DNA from: Galerina marginata
Lineage: Eukaryota > Basidiomycota > Agaricomycetes > Agaricales > Galerinaceae
Length of the DNA: 64,000 bases
Direction: 5' to 3'
Assembly: GCA_023014335.1 (NCBI GenBank)
Contig: JAECYW010000005.1
Span: forward strand, 3,720,001-3,784,000
Each line of letters begins with the position of its first letter. Position 1 is the stretch's first letter. Shown piece after piece: positions 22,772-34,479 of the stretch. Below the pieces are notes generated by a model. It was not told the origin of the DNA, searched no databases, and saw nothing but the letters and a program-made list of their open reading frames with translations. The translations under genes were made by a program, and so were the position numbers.

Positions 22772-24174
22772 TTAAGACTTGTACAAGGCTGCACCACTCT
22801 CGTCATTGACTTCGCCATTGTCCTCATTTTCTCCCTCATCCCCGTAGTATTCGCCATTGTCTTCGTAGTATTCACCATCGTCAAATAAGTCGTCTTCCTC
22901 GTCGTTGTCGTTCTCTGAGAGCGAGCCTTGGAAGGATGATGGAATAGATGTCATAGCAGTGCCATCGGACACCGCCGACGCCACATCGTGCTCCATCTCT
23001 TCTTCGGAGGCCACGTCGTGCTCTATCTCTTCTTCGGAGGCCACGTCGTGCTCTACCTCTTCTTCGGAGGCCACATCGTGCTCCATCTCTTCTTCGGAGG
23101 CCACATCGACCTCCATCCCTTCTTCGGCTGGTGCGGCACTCTCAGGATTATTGACATTGGTGGTGGGTAGATGGCGTGCGGAAACTGGGACATTGGTGGG
23201 ATCAGGCGTGGGCGAAATCGAGGGGAAACGTTTTGCGAATTCTCTTGGGAGATGATATGGTTCAGTTTGGAATGGTACGCCGTATTTGACATTGATCTCG
23301 TGGAGTGCTTGCAGGGCCCCGATTCGGTGAGATGACCTTTCTGCGGCCTCCCGATCTTCGACTATCTGGGCGTCCACCACAGTCTGTGTAAGGCGAAGCT
23401 TTTCAAACGCAAGTTCGAGTGTTTGACGCAGCGGGATACAATAATCACATAAGGCCTCTGTAGGCCGAGAGGAAGGCGGTGAAGGTGGGGAAGGCCTTGG
23501 AGCGAGTCCGGGCACATCATCGTCTCCCGCCCACATTCGGCGTCCGAGATCCAGAAGCTCTTGGGAGATGTCCGGATCGTCCTCACGCAAACGTGCCTGA
23601 TTGGCTTTATTATCAGAAAAAATATAGAGTTGAAAATGTCCTTACCTCCCTATAAAAAGCCAGGAAGTGTGCCTGCCCGACATGACAATCTACAAGGTGG
23701 TCCCCTGAGCTTCCAGGTTTCCACCAATAGGCAAATTCTTCTGTAGATTCGAGAATCAAAGTATCGTCGTCGTTCGTGAAGTCCATATTGAGGGACTGGG
23801 GAATCGTCCACTCTGGCTTGTAACCGAAATGTGGATCAAAAATGTGGGCCGCGGCATCCGCAAGTAGGTACGGTGTGCGGATATGGAAGCCCTGAACTGT
23901 GCAATAGCCTAGGTGCGCCATAATAACCTCCTGGAAGCAAAATGGATGGTAAGGTGTGGTAGGCAGGTAATGTATGTATAGTTCAACTTACAATCTCATT
24001 ACGAAGATGGGTCCTACTACCTACTGGATGATCTTCCCTTGGAGCAATGATCACTCGGAGGCCGGCTCTCAACCTTGCCATCAAGACGTGCAACTTGAAC
24101 TTCCCCAGAGCTTCACGATCTCCCATCGCTATGTAGAACTTGGCTCTGGGACGTGGACCAAGGAGTGGAAACAT
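22772..24174 (-). CDS. KDZ-borne acidic repeat protein, unknown function
   Basis: Three exons, 24174-23992, 23930-23646 and 23596-22772 (430 aa); donors GTAAGT and GTAAGG, acceptors TTCCAG and ATCAG. The N-terminal third is basic and ordered-looking (GKFKLHVLMARLRAGLRV, then HIFDPHFGYKPEW). The middle has a Pro-rich stretch and a helix with ALQALHEIN. The C-terminal part is extremely acidic: four to five copies of a ten-residue unit close to DVASEEEMEH, then an Asp/Glu/Asn/Tyr tail. Its start lies under 100 bp downstream of the transposase stop, on the same strand. I recognise no domain; a role in transposition is inferred only from location. Confidence 0.75.
22981..23130 (-). repeat. 30-bp coding minisatellite, five units
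   Basis: Five consecutive 30-bp units containing TCTTCTTCGGAGG on the plus strand encode the ten-residue acidic repeat of the gene at 22772-24174. The last unit is diverged. The unit length keeps the frame, so copy number can vary without breaking the protein. Confidence 0.85.
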
Positions 24175-24270
24175 GTTATGGATGTGGTATGATAGACAGC
24201 GCTATCTATTGGCAATATCAATCTTCAAATCTTGATGGATTTGATCACGTGCCCACCAGAAATAGCAATT

Positions 24271-27200
24271 TTATTGAACATATTCTCTCACGCTCTTGTA
24301 TGTATGGTCAGTATTGGTAAAAAGAGAGTCGGCCACCCGAGAGAGCTCATTCCATAGCGTTATCTGTTCCTCTGCATACGCTCGGTGGCCGGGATGATCA
24401 CTTGGCAACTTGTCCCTTCTGTCTCGCCACTTGCGTGCCATGTAAATGTAGAACCTTACCGTCCACCCCATTTCATGGCGTGTCAGATTAAGTTCTTCGG
24501 CCCACCGATTTCTCTGCGCTCGGGCACTTAACCAATTGATTCGGTAGACTAGATCAAATAAAAATTGATCACTATGTTTGAACTGTTAGGTGGAACGTGC
24601 ACTGACATTCATTGTGATGTTCGTCATTAGGATCCTCGGGGTCCGAGTCATCGCGATTGGCACTCCAGAACCACGGGAGCCGCCGCTTGCTCTGACCAGG
24701 AGTATTAGGTGCGACGACCTGTGTGCTAATACTGCAGTCCTTGATATCCAAGTACGGAAATTTGGCTTCCAGATTGGTACGGGCATCCTGGGCAACTAAT
24801 TTTCGCATTATCGCTCGATTATGATTGTAAACAATGCGCTGCAAAGCCCAAGCACGATTAAGGATGTGGACCGAATCCCATGCTTTGGTTCTGGTGGCAA
24901 CTCCGGTGGCCGGTCGAACGACATTCTTCATGTGCCACGACAACTGAATAACTGCAGTTCTAACAAGGTCTAATGCATCTTCGGCTTGACCGTGTCGAAT
25001 TTCCAATTCGGCTGATCGCAAGTCCTTGACCAGGCTTTGTTCCTCTAGAGACAGGGCATTTATTTGATCATCTGTAAGAGCAGACGGGAACGGCAGCAGC
25101 TGGTGCTCTGGGTCGCCCGCAGACTCAGGTTCAGATGGAGCTGCGGCATCCGCGTCTTCGGTGTCCGATACTTCGTCGTCTAAGACAAGCACTGTTGTTT
25201 GGCAAATTAAATCCACAAGATCTTCACCAAGATATGTATAGGCGCCTTTGGAAAATATGTTGATTTCTTTCTGCAACTGGCGTCTTTTATTGACCAAGTC
25301 GAGCTTTTGAGCTGTAGTCGGCACCCGCGAGCACTTTCGGGCCTGTGAGCGTACGGCGGTCCTGTTGAAAGTCATTTGAGAGTTCAATATATAAGAGGTA
25401 GCTATCTCACTGGCGCTCTTCTGTTTTCAATCCGGCTGATAACCAGGCAGCTACGCCCATTCTAGTTCCGGCGTCCGCACCCATTGCAACCTCAGCCTGA
25501 GACAGCTTCAGTTCTATCTCCTGACGAGTCAAGGCTGTGGTTATAAACTATTAGTATGATCGGGCTGCACATGTCAGCTCTGGTCGCTCACGTTTAGGAA
25601 CATTTTTTTGCATAATATCCATTTTTTTGACGTCGGAAGGCCGCTGCATTTCGGCCTCCTCAATTGCCTGTCTCCACTGCGGCACCAAATGCTCGGGAGC
25701 CGCTTTCGTGATTCCGTCATAATAAAGTTCGCTGGTCTGTTGCTCAACGACTGCACGAGTATAGCGTTTGGCAATTGTTCCAGCTAGGTAGAAAAATGTC
25801 AGAATGGATTGAGATTATGATTAATGGAAGATACGGACCCATGTTAATGATTTTCTTCCAATTTGAATCACCCATATGATCATCTAAGATTTCCGTGCGG
25901 TGGGCCGTTGTGGCTCCTACGGTGCTCCGCGAAATGCCGTTCAGGACCGACCAGAGTGTTTCCAGTACTTCGCCATCTACAATAGCTGCACCGGGAACAT
26001 AAGTTGTAGCCCAACGATAAAGACATTCTTCCTTGTGGCCATGGACGTGGAATAGTCCAATGGCACCAATCAGAGTCACGGCGTCCGGTATGCTGAGTGT
26101 TGTACATTGAGTGATGCGCTTGACGAGGTTGACATGGAACTGGCACATAATGTCGTAAATACAATGCACGCACGTAATTCCTTCCATTTGCAGGTGCTTG
26201 AGACATTCGCAGAGTGACCAGTCCATCGACATTTGTTTCTCCCCTTTGATGAAGTCGACAAGGCTACCGATTGCGAAGCACCCATGGCGACCGCAGGCCC
26301 AACATCCAACCCCACGAACACGTTTTCCGGGGCCCGCCTGGTCTTTGTTTAGGGCAGCGTTGTGATGATTGCAGGTGCGCGTCTGGAAATACGTTGGACG
26401 CGGAGCACCGAGTATACCACTTTTACTTACCTGTTTGTATATTTCGGGATGTTTCTCTGCTTCCTCCAAGTGTGCTTTATACGGCGCCCGGGCGGTCATA
26501 AATGCATCACCATCTGTCAAATGAACGTCATCGGCCTCATTTTTCTGTTTCAAGTGATAGGCTTTGAAATTTCCATCTCCCGTTAGAGTCACGGCGTTGA
26601 GCTCCCTACAAATTTCTCGTTAATGGTACGACATGCCTGAAAGTAGTTTAAAGCTTACTTGGCTGTCTCATTTTGCCAATCATCTGGTAAATTAATACCG
26701 GGTTGTGGACAAGCGGCGCAAAATAGAGCTAATTTGGAAAGTGCAGCCATGGGGATTTCAGAGCAGCAAGGCGACCTGGTGTCGCAGGCTGGGGGCCGGG
26801 TATTTAATGCGGCCCCCGCATTTGAAACATCGACGGTGGCCGCTGGTACTGTTGGTGCGGCCCCCGTAGGTAAAGCATGTACGGCACCCGGTTCCACATG
26901 ATTTGCGGCACCCGATGGCCTGCTGGGGGCGGCGCCCAGGTCAGCGGTCTGGGTATTGGGCACGGTACCCGTAGGCTCAATTAGTACGGAGCCCGATGTT
27001 TTATTATGTGCGGCAGCCAATTCTGCAATCCGAGTGGAGCCCGCATGGGCAGGAGGTGCGGCAGCCAATGAAGATGTTTGCGCGGGACCCAATGGTGCAG
27101 GATCAGCGGCAGCCGAAAGTGGAGTTAGTTCGGAGCCCAGTGGTGCAGATGGCACGGCAGCCGTGTCTTCTGATGGGCCCTCTGCGGGAACCGTATTGTC

Positions 27201-28346
27201 ATGCAGGGAGGAGGGTCCAATACCGTCGTGGCCCCTGCCATGCATCTTCCAAAGTTTCAAGTTACGATACTGCCGGCTCACTCTGCGAAGCTCGCGATAG
27301 CGATTTATAACCGTCTTCGGGAACGCCGGACAGGTAAGTCGTCTCAACTTCTGGTAGTACTGGTAACCTGATGTCTTACATTCGAGGCTTGACAAGCGAA
27401 AGTCGTTTAAAACACTGAGAGTAAACACTGTCTTCGGTGCTTGAAAACTTGCTGGAAAGAGGCCCAGCTCGAGGTACTGAATATCAATGGCATCCGTGGA
27501 CGATTGGCAAGTGCATTCGACCACTGGTAGCTGATGAATTCCGGAGGTGTCGACAATATTTATGAATCGGTTGCCGCTGGTGTCATACGCCGGTGCCCGA
27601 AATGATTGTTCTGGCTGGGGGGTCCTCTCCTCTGCAATATCTTCTTCGTCCTCTGGTTCGTCGTCCACCGGATTTTCCCTGTCCCAGCCCACGTTGGCCT
27701 CCACGCTTTCATCTATATTTTGTGCCGGTGGGGGACCGGGTGGGTAGCCTTCGGTCGGGCGCCGTTCCTCCTCGCTTTCGGCAGCACATGGCAGGCCATT
27801 ATGGCCAAGGTAGAGTTTCACGCCAGTTTCCCAAAGTCCAGCAGAGCGAAAATGCCTTCCATTCCAGCATTTAATGCGGTGGAATGGCAAAAATTGATGG
27901 AGTGTGCAGCAACAGGTAGCGCAAAGCATATGGCCACCGAAACACATTTCGCATCGCCAGGTCGCCGGTGACTGCTTACAACTGCTGCAAGCCCCATCTC
28001 TGGGAGCCTCGAGAGAGAGCAAGGTGTGCAGATGTGCGGGCCGCCGTGGAACCCACTCCCGGAGGTAGTCGTTCTGGGACTTACCACCCGTCTTGGCAAA
28101 GGGTAATGCTTCAAGATTGTCAAGCACCTGTTGCTCCGTAAGGTCTCCATCGAAAGCATAAACCTCGGGCACCGATGGGCCAGCCCCTTGGGTGGCGACG
28201 CTGGCTGCTTGCGAGGCGCCTGGGTGCGGAATGCCGGCCTCCGGCTGCTTGACGTGTCTAGTTTTCCTCTTCTTTTTGCCCCAAGTCTCTTCACCATCGC
28301 TGTCGGAGTCATCGTCGCGAATGACTGTGGCGCGTGGTCTCACCAT
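24271..28346 (-). CDS. KDZ transposase
   Basis: Six exons: 28346-26659, 26605-25839, 25783-25592, 25534-25411, 25361-24607 and 24548-24271 (3804 nt, 1267 aa), all joined in frame with GT-AG introns. Residues 120-187 form a Cys cluster (CSSC, CEMC, CATC, GHNGLPC) like the CxC2 cluster known from KDZ transposases. The RNase H-fold core follows: TGDGNF with Asp573, GRHGCF, SLVDFIKGEKQMSMDW, YDIMCQ with Asp714, FHVHGHK, and DGEVLETLWS with Glu775 or Glu778; I infer Asp573, Asp714 and one of these Glu as the metal-binding residues. The C-terminal part (TRHEMGWTVRF, AYAEEQITLW) also fits the family. Residues about 390-530 are an Ala/Pro-rich insertion. No disabling change seen. Confidence 0.92.
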
Positions 28347-29041
28347 GCAACCAAAAATCTGAGGGGAAATGAAAGTTTTTACCCGTTACATTGCCTGTCT
28401 AGCTAATATAATATACGATGACGCCCTTCCTCCAGCGCAAATGAATAATGATGGCCATGAAGGAGATGCGTGTGGCCGGTCCATTGGAAGTTATTATTAC
28501 ATGGAGCATGTGTGCGTGTAATCTGTAAGTGTCCTGCCTACGCAGCTATCCATTTGAAGCCCTGGACGGGTCATGCCCATGAGGAGGAGGCGTGTGGTAG
28601 TTCCTTGGGATCATTTGTTCGTCATTTGCTTGCGTAGTTTGTGGTGCAAAATTGAGGGTTAGTATACGCTCTGAACTGTTCTTCCATGAAGAATCTGGTG
28701 GTTGAATGTGCGAAATGAGGCTATTGTGCTATCCAGATATTTTAATGGCCCAACATACGTTCACCTACATTCTTTATGTTCAGAGCATGTATGCATCGTG
28801 TTTGGACATGCCTGACATCCTGAATTACACGTTGTATCCTACGAAAATACGTCTGAATCAAGCAATGAACATGTCAGGTTCTTCGAAGCATACCTAAAGA
28901 ACCGCACGTTAGACATCTCCATTGAAATTAAAGCTGTGAGGGTTGCTCTCCCTGCAGGCTGCACATTCGGATGAACAACGCACACAATCGTGACAAAAAA
29001 TGTTATAAGTGCGGTCAACTCAAGGAGGACATTCACTAATT
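28347..29041. promoter_or_regulatory. Divergent intergenic region of the KDZ element
   Basis: 695 bp between the transposase start (minus) and the 444-aa protein start (plus), so it must hold both promoters. It contains a diverged direct repeat (around 28456-28500 and 28576-28620, sharing CATGAnGGAG and GCGTGTGG). No clear TATA box or operator was identified. Confidence 0.4.
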
Positions 29042-30574
29042 ATGACGGACACAAATCCCTCAAACTCTGGCGACACCACCAACCATGCTTCTCCCGCTGA
29101 CGTCGACCCAATTGTGGACCCCAATATGCCATGCGGCAATCCCGAAAATTCGATATGGACCCAACAGGAGCTGGCGGTGCTCCGTTCTCACGTCCAGGCT
29201 TACTGCGACGTCCCACGCAAGGAGAAATCACACTATATTGCGTCGCATGTAGCCCCACAGGTAAAGGCGTGCTGGGGGAATCGATACAGTAAGGAAAATA
29301 CAACAAAGGACAAGGCTGCCAAAGAGCAATGGAGGAAGAAGAAACATGTACGTAGGTTATATTTGGATGAAAACTGTTAATTAACCCGTCTTAAGCAAAT
29401 ATGGACGTGGTTTACCAACCATGCGACGAAGAAGAGACGTTTACGGATCCCCGGGTTCAACATTTCTGTCACCTTCGACTCCGTAGTAATGACTGAGAAG
29501 AAGGCAGAGATCGAGAAACTTACAACAGAGATGACAGAAGCCCTTCCAGGCCAACCGGGATGGATCCGATACTACCAGCGAGCGAAGAAGCAAATAAAGG
29601 ACGAGCTGACAGACGATGAAAGGAAAGCGTACGAGGAGAAGGTGGAGGAATGGAAACGCGACGGCGTGCCGCGTGATGTTCAGGCCAAGTAAGTTGCTTT
29701 CGGCCCCCGCATTTCCTCACTCATTTTGTTAGCAATGCGTATAAATATGGCAGCAAGATCATACGTGAAACAGAACAGGCCAAATTTCGAAGTATGAATA
29801 TGCGCACCATGGGCATGGAATGCCATTATGACAAGGAAGGCCGGATGAGATGGTCCTCGTGAGTTTAAACCGCGGGCGCCGGAGCCGATGTATCACTGAA
29901 CGGCGAGCGATGTAGATTCGACACCCAGCGGCTACAACTGGACGCACCAAATATCCCTTCATTTTCCGTATATAACAAACCGCTATTCAAAGAGCTGAGA
30001 CTTGGGTGGATTGAGTACACGAAGAATATCGCAAAAATTGAACGCGGGGAGCAGCCGTCGGCCGCCGCAACAACTACATTCGACCGCAAGGACCTGACCT
30101 TCCATCCCAACGGCTTACCGATAGTACCGGGCCCCGTGCTAAACAGCAAAGGTTTCGAAACCGCCATTATGCAGCAAGCGATTATCCGTTACTTTTACAG
30201 GGCTCATTATGGTAGGCGTTAGTTTCACGAACGGCATTCAATATGATTGACCAGTTTCAGGGCTTGCCAAAAAGTCCGCGAAGCAAGTGCCATATTCGAA
30301 AATGCGGGGGCCGGGCGCCGAATGGACAGAATTCGTACAGGAGACAGACTTTCCGCCAGGTATTGAGTTCAAAGACCCTGCGAGATATCATGCCCACGAA
30401 ACACAGAAAATTTTGAGTCTTTGGCGCCAACGCGAGGAACGAGGTGAACTTGTATTTCGTTTTCTCTGTGTCCCGGACAAGGATGGGGTAACAGAGGCCC
30501 AGTACCCCCTCAAGGCATTTGATGGGTTTCGAATCCCTGCGGCGCCCGCACCAGTCTCTGGATCTCACCAGTAG
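29042..30574 (+). CDS. KDZ-borne 444-aa protein, unknown function; probably separated from its C-terminal tail
   Basis: Five exons: 29042-29347, 29396-29688, 29733-29858, 29916-30211 and 30261-30574 (444 aa to the first stop). Residues about 35-120 (IWTQQELAVLRSHVQAYCDV, then TWFTNHATKKKR) resemble a start found in many unnamed mushroom proteins. Charged helices follow (WIRYYQRAKKQIKDEL, LTDDERKAYEEKVEEWKRDG), then VPRDVQAKNAYKYG and FDTQRLQLDAPNIPSFSVYN. The frame stops 23 bp before the nested element at 30597. A matching low-complexity tail resumes at 31672, so the original gene was probably longer, with the element in its last intron or causing truncation. Splicing from GTCTCT at 30559 to the AG before 31672 would keep the frame, but this is a guess. 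Confidence 0.7.
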
Positions 30575-30596
30575 CTGCTACTTTAAGACATCAAAT

Positions 30597-31645
30597 TTGG
30601 ACAGTTGTCCAAAGTCCATTTTATATCAGCTTGGACAACTGACCTTTGGACAGTTTACCAACAGCATATATATATGCTCATATCTTCATGGGAAATGTGA
30701 TTGATGGCATCATTTAAATGGATTCAGGGTCGTCTACCTGATGCGATCATTTTTTGTCAGAGGCGCAGCCACATCCGAGCACATCCTGGAAAGGCTCGGC
30801 AAAACCGCATCACTTTTTGACAGCTTGGACAGTTTACCAAGCCGTCCCTGAATGTGCTCGGATGTGGCTGTGCCTCTGACAAAAAATGATCGTATCAGGT
30901 AGACGACCCTGAATCCATTTAAATGATGCCATCAATCACATTTCCCATGAAGATATGAAAAGTGATGCTAGTTTGCCGAGCCTTTTCAGGATGTGCTCGG
31001 ATGTGGCTGCGCCTCTGACAAAAAATGTGCTGCCAAGCCATCTGACCCTGAATCCATCAAAATTTTGTGCCTAGCTATTTTTTCCACAGAGAAAAACGCA
31101 AAAAACTGAAAAAAAGCCGGCGATGAGAAATTTTGGCTGATGGGAAATTTTCCCAAAAAGGAAAGAGGGTCTCAAAAGATCGCAATCCATTTTTAGACCC
31201 TATTAAAATTTAAATCACACAGATAGGTACCTTCTTTATTAGGATACAAGCATTTTAGTGTTAATTAATAAATTAAAGGACTTATTGCAATTGGAACTAA
31301 GTCCAAAATTAGCAGGCTGACTAAACACTGCCATTTTGGGTAATTGTACCTTTGTTGCCATTTATAGCATGGAGGCAGTGACCCTGAGACTCTGTATTTA
31401 TATTTATTTGCATTTGAGGCCATAAAATTACATAAATGTGCGACAAGCATGTAAATAGAGGCAAATTCAAAGTCACATGATCAGTATTGATTACATCAAA
31501 AGCCAAACAAATAAGCTCTACCATGTCTACCGTACATATCATATAGTACCTACCCTATTATATATGCCTTATATATCCTGTTGGTAAACTGTCCAAAGGA
31601 CAGTTGTCCAACCTGATATAAAATGGATTTTGGACAACTGTCCAA
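30597..31645. mobile_element. Nested 1,049-bp inverted-repeat element (MITE-like)
   Basis: 68-bp terminal inverted repeats (30597-30664 and 31578-31645) with about four mismatches, beginning TTGGACAGTTGTCCAAA and ending TTTACCAACAG. The ends are themselves near-palindromic (GGACAGTTGTCC). There is no coding capacity. An extra internal copy of the end motif, TTGGACAGTTTACCAA, lies at about 30824-30840. No clear target-site duplication was found, so the class is uncertain. Confidence 0.75.
30679..30957. repeat. 106-bp inverted repeat with 67-bp spacer inside the nested element
   Basis: Arm 30679-30784 (CATATCTTCATGGG to CCGAGCACAT) is repeated inverted at 30852-30957 with about three mismatches. 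Part of the arm recurs a third time at about 30992-31021 and in a shorter piece to 31058. Two opposed copies of another small element, or an end duplication, could explain it. Confidence 0.8.
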
Positions 31646-31671
31646 GCTGATTGCTTCATATAGCGGCATAG

Positions 31672-32091
31672 GCTGCTGGATCTGTAGACATTCCAGCCCC
31701 CGCAAGTGATTCGGATGACCCTGACTTCCACTTGAAAGACATCGAGGATTTGTCCGAAAACGAACCAGTAGAAGCTGCGGCGCCCGCCGCACAGAGTCCT
31801 CCGGGAGCCGGGTCGGAATCGGAAGAGTCAGCGGCACCCGCACCTGTACGCGCTTATGGGGGCCGTAGGCGAAATGCCTTCGCAACTGAGGGTGCAACTC
31901 AGCTGGCCACCCCAATACACAGTAATAGGCCAACTTCATCACCACCACCGGCGAGCCGACAATTGCGTCCCCGGGTGCAGGAAGAGCGTACTGACCCACC
32001 TGCGCAACCCAAACCCAAACCCAAACCAAAACCAAAACCAAAACCAAAACCAAAACCGACGAGGGCAAAAGCCAAAAAGCCCAATCAGTAA
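31672..32091 (+). pseudogene. C-terminal tail of the 444-aa protein gene beyond the nested element
   Basis: Open frame AAGSVDIPAPASDSDD, an acidic Ala/Pro-rich stretch, a basic patch (YGGRRRNAF) and a Lys-Pro repeat (KPKPKPKPKPKPKP) ending TRAKAKKPNQ and stop. It has no good start of its own and has the same strand and style as the preceding gene. It could be the last exon if the nested element is spliced out, or dead sequence if not. Confidence 0.5.
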
Positions 32092-32330
32092 TTCTAGGGT
32101 AGAGCCTGTCTCCTGTAACGCTAAATGAGCTCACATTTCGATAACGCAATTCATCTTAATATTGGACTTCAGAAGAGCGTGAACAAAATTATATTTGGGG
32201 CCAACCAAATTATATACATCTACGGGCCCCGGCGTAGCGAGAGACTATGCGACAATTATAGAATACATTAAAAAAAACGCGGCCCCCATGCACTGCAAGC
32301 CAAAATCGAGTGGGGGCCGGACCAAGCAAT

Positions 32331-34284
32331 CTACTTCTTGTTGGCGGTCGAACGAGTGCGCGTACCACCAGTTCCCTTCGTGTTCCTCGCCTTCTTCGTA
32401 ACTGGCGGCTGCGGCGTGCCTTCTTCCTCTTCATGGTCAGATTCCTCGGGACCCTCCTTACGTTTGGCGGGCGTGAGTTGCGGGGCAGGATCCCCAGAAA
32501 GCACACTGGCCTTTCTTTTGGAGGGACCGGCTACCGGGGGGCCGTCGTCGCCAACATCAGGTGGTAGCTGGCGTGCCGACGTATCTGGCTCGGGGGTCGT
32601 CAACGTGGATGGAGGAGATGGTGCGGCGAGTGGTGCGACGGGCTGAGAGTCAGCGAGGGCAGATGCAGCTGCCGCACGTTCTTCGAAAGCAGGAGCCAAG
32701 GGAGGAGACACTCCCTTGGCGGGCACCGACGACGGGAGGAGAGGTGGAGCGGCAGCCGCGGAGGGAGCTACAGTTTTGGCGGGGGCCGCGGAAGGCTCGC
32801 GCACGCCACTCTCTGCGGAAACTGAAGGAGGGTCTTGGACCCCAGGTGCGGTCGAAGGGACATTGGGGATGGTGGGTGAATGGCTGGCAGGCTTTTGAGG
32901 CCTCTGGCGCGTCGAAGTCGGTTCTCCAGCAGCGGGGCGAGGAGGGGCGCGCGGGGCCCGGGAGAGAACGAGCTTCTTGACTTCGTCGTGGTTTGTGCCC
33001 ATTTGCTTGTCGTGAGACTGCAAGTCGGTTTGCAACCCAGCGACGAAACCCCGAACGTCGTCGTGATTCTCATTCATCGACTGCTCCAGACTGTCGACTT
33101 TGTCCTGCAGACTGTCGACTTTTTCCTGCATCGCCTGGATGGTTTGTTGCAGGTCCCAGTTTTGATCGCGAATCAGCCGGGCAGTCAGGTAAACTCCGGT
33201 GAGCAGCTCCCCGACGGTCATGAGCGAACCTTCTTCGGCGTCCTCGGCCACTTGATGGTTGGCCTTCTCGTCGAACCGGGCAAAGAGCGTTATGGGGACG
33301 GGGGTGTCCATACCCATGCTACCGCCCTTGGCGAATGGGCACCCTTGCTTCTTATTCTTGCAAGGCTGGCAAGCCGTGTTGTAACGCTCGGCGGGGTCCT
33401 CCGGTACCATGCAGGTACGAGTTGCCTTCTTGCAGTTGGCGCAAGGATCGTCGGCCTCCGTCCATGTCGTAACCCTCGGAGCGTGTTTTTTCGACATCTT
33501 TGCTAAACTTGCCCCGGCCGTCCGCGCGCGGGCCTGCTTCAATGGGGCCCCGTTTCCATCCTCCTTACCCTCATCGACGTACGAATCGTCCGAGTGCTCT
33601 TCTTCACTGGGTTCTGCAGGGGGCGCCGCTTTCGATTTCCCCGACGACTTCGATTCTGCAGTCGATTTTGCAGCAGCAGACGTTCGTGCCTTCGGGGGGC
33701 CGGTTTTGGGAGGTGGTGCGGGCTCGTCCTCCCCGTCTGAGTTCACGATCGCGGCACTTTTGACAGCCTTTTTCTTCGACTTCGCCTCACCAGAGGCGTC
33801 GGCTTGTTTGGTCGCTGCGGTCTTCTTGGTTGACGCGGCCTTCCGAGGTGGTTCGGCTGCCGGTGGTGCCTTGTCGTTTGCTACCGCGCTGGCTTTTGGC
33901 TTCTTGACAGGGGCGGGGAGGGCGACTGGTGGAGAGATCTCGGTGGCAAGTTCCCCGTTGTTCCACTTCTCGACGATGCCCTGCAGCTTCTTGAAGTCAG
34001 GGGTGGCATTGTTCTTGAAAGCGTGCATTGTATAGTCAAACAACCGCCATTGAGAGACGGTGCACTCCGCCCAGGCGACGTTTAAGCGAGCCTTTGCGTT
34101 TTTTGTTAGTAACAAGTCTTCCGAATGCTGGAAAAAAACTTACTGCGTTCGACGACAACAAGGGGGCTTGCAACCGAAATTGCGCCTTATCCTCCAGCAA
34201 GGCGCAGAGGCTCTTCTCCCAAAGACCCGTCTCCTTGATGAGGGCTGGTGTCGGGGGTGGTTTCGTGGAAGCAGCGGCGGGCAT
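32331..34284 (-). CDS. KDZ-borne Zn2Cys6-type putative DNA-binding protein
   Basis: Two exons, 34284-34144 and 34091-32331 (633 aa). The intron has a GTAAGT donor, a TTACTAAC branch site and an unusual AAG acceptor, and the joined frame is exact. Cysteines 264, 267, 274, 288, 291 and 298 have spacing C-x2-C-x6-C-x13-C-x2-C-x6-C, the fungal binuclear zinc cluster pattern with a slightly long middle loop. A coiled coil follows near residues 365-400 (heptads around AMQEKVDSLQDKVDSLE). Flanks are Lys/Ala/Pro-rich and probably disordered, with basic patches near the C-terminus. I infer DNA binding and dimerisation; it may bind the element's own ends or regulate its genes. Convergent with the preceding gene, about 240 bp apart. 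Confidence 0.75.
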
Positions 34285-34479
34285 TGTTGATGATGGTGAG
34301 GAACGGAGCGGTGTTGTGGTAGTCAGGAATGGAATGTCGTTGAAACTGTCGGTTGTGGAAATTGAACATGGTCCAAACGTGAGCAAATTGTGTCACGTGC
34401 TCGCGCCGCCCGCCACTTCTTCAATTTAAACGGAACTTCAATTCTAATCGGATTCTGTGATGGATAGATAACTGTATTG

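Noticed and set aside
22981..23130. Regular 30-bp repeats considered as a CRISPR array
   Set aside because: No variable spacers; coding minisatellite in a eukaryotic gene.
31984..32060. AAACCC/AAACC-like run resembling telomeric repeat
   Set aside because: It is in frame and encodes the Lys-Pro repeat of the C-terminal tail; the unit is irregular and lies inside the transposon.
32880..34035. Two 208-codon plus-strand frames opposite the Zn2Cys6-type gene
   Set aside because: Antisense frames opened by the GC- and Ala/Pro-rich codons of the real minus-strand gene; no splice structure or conserved motif.
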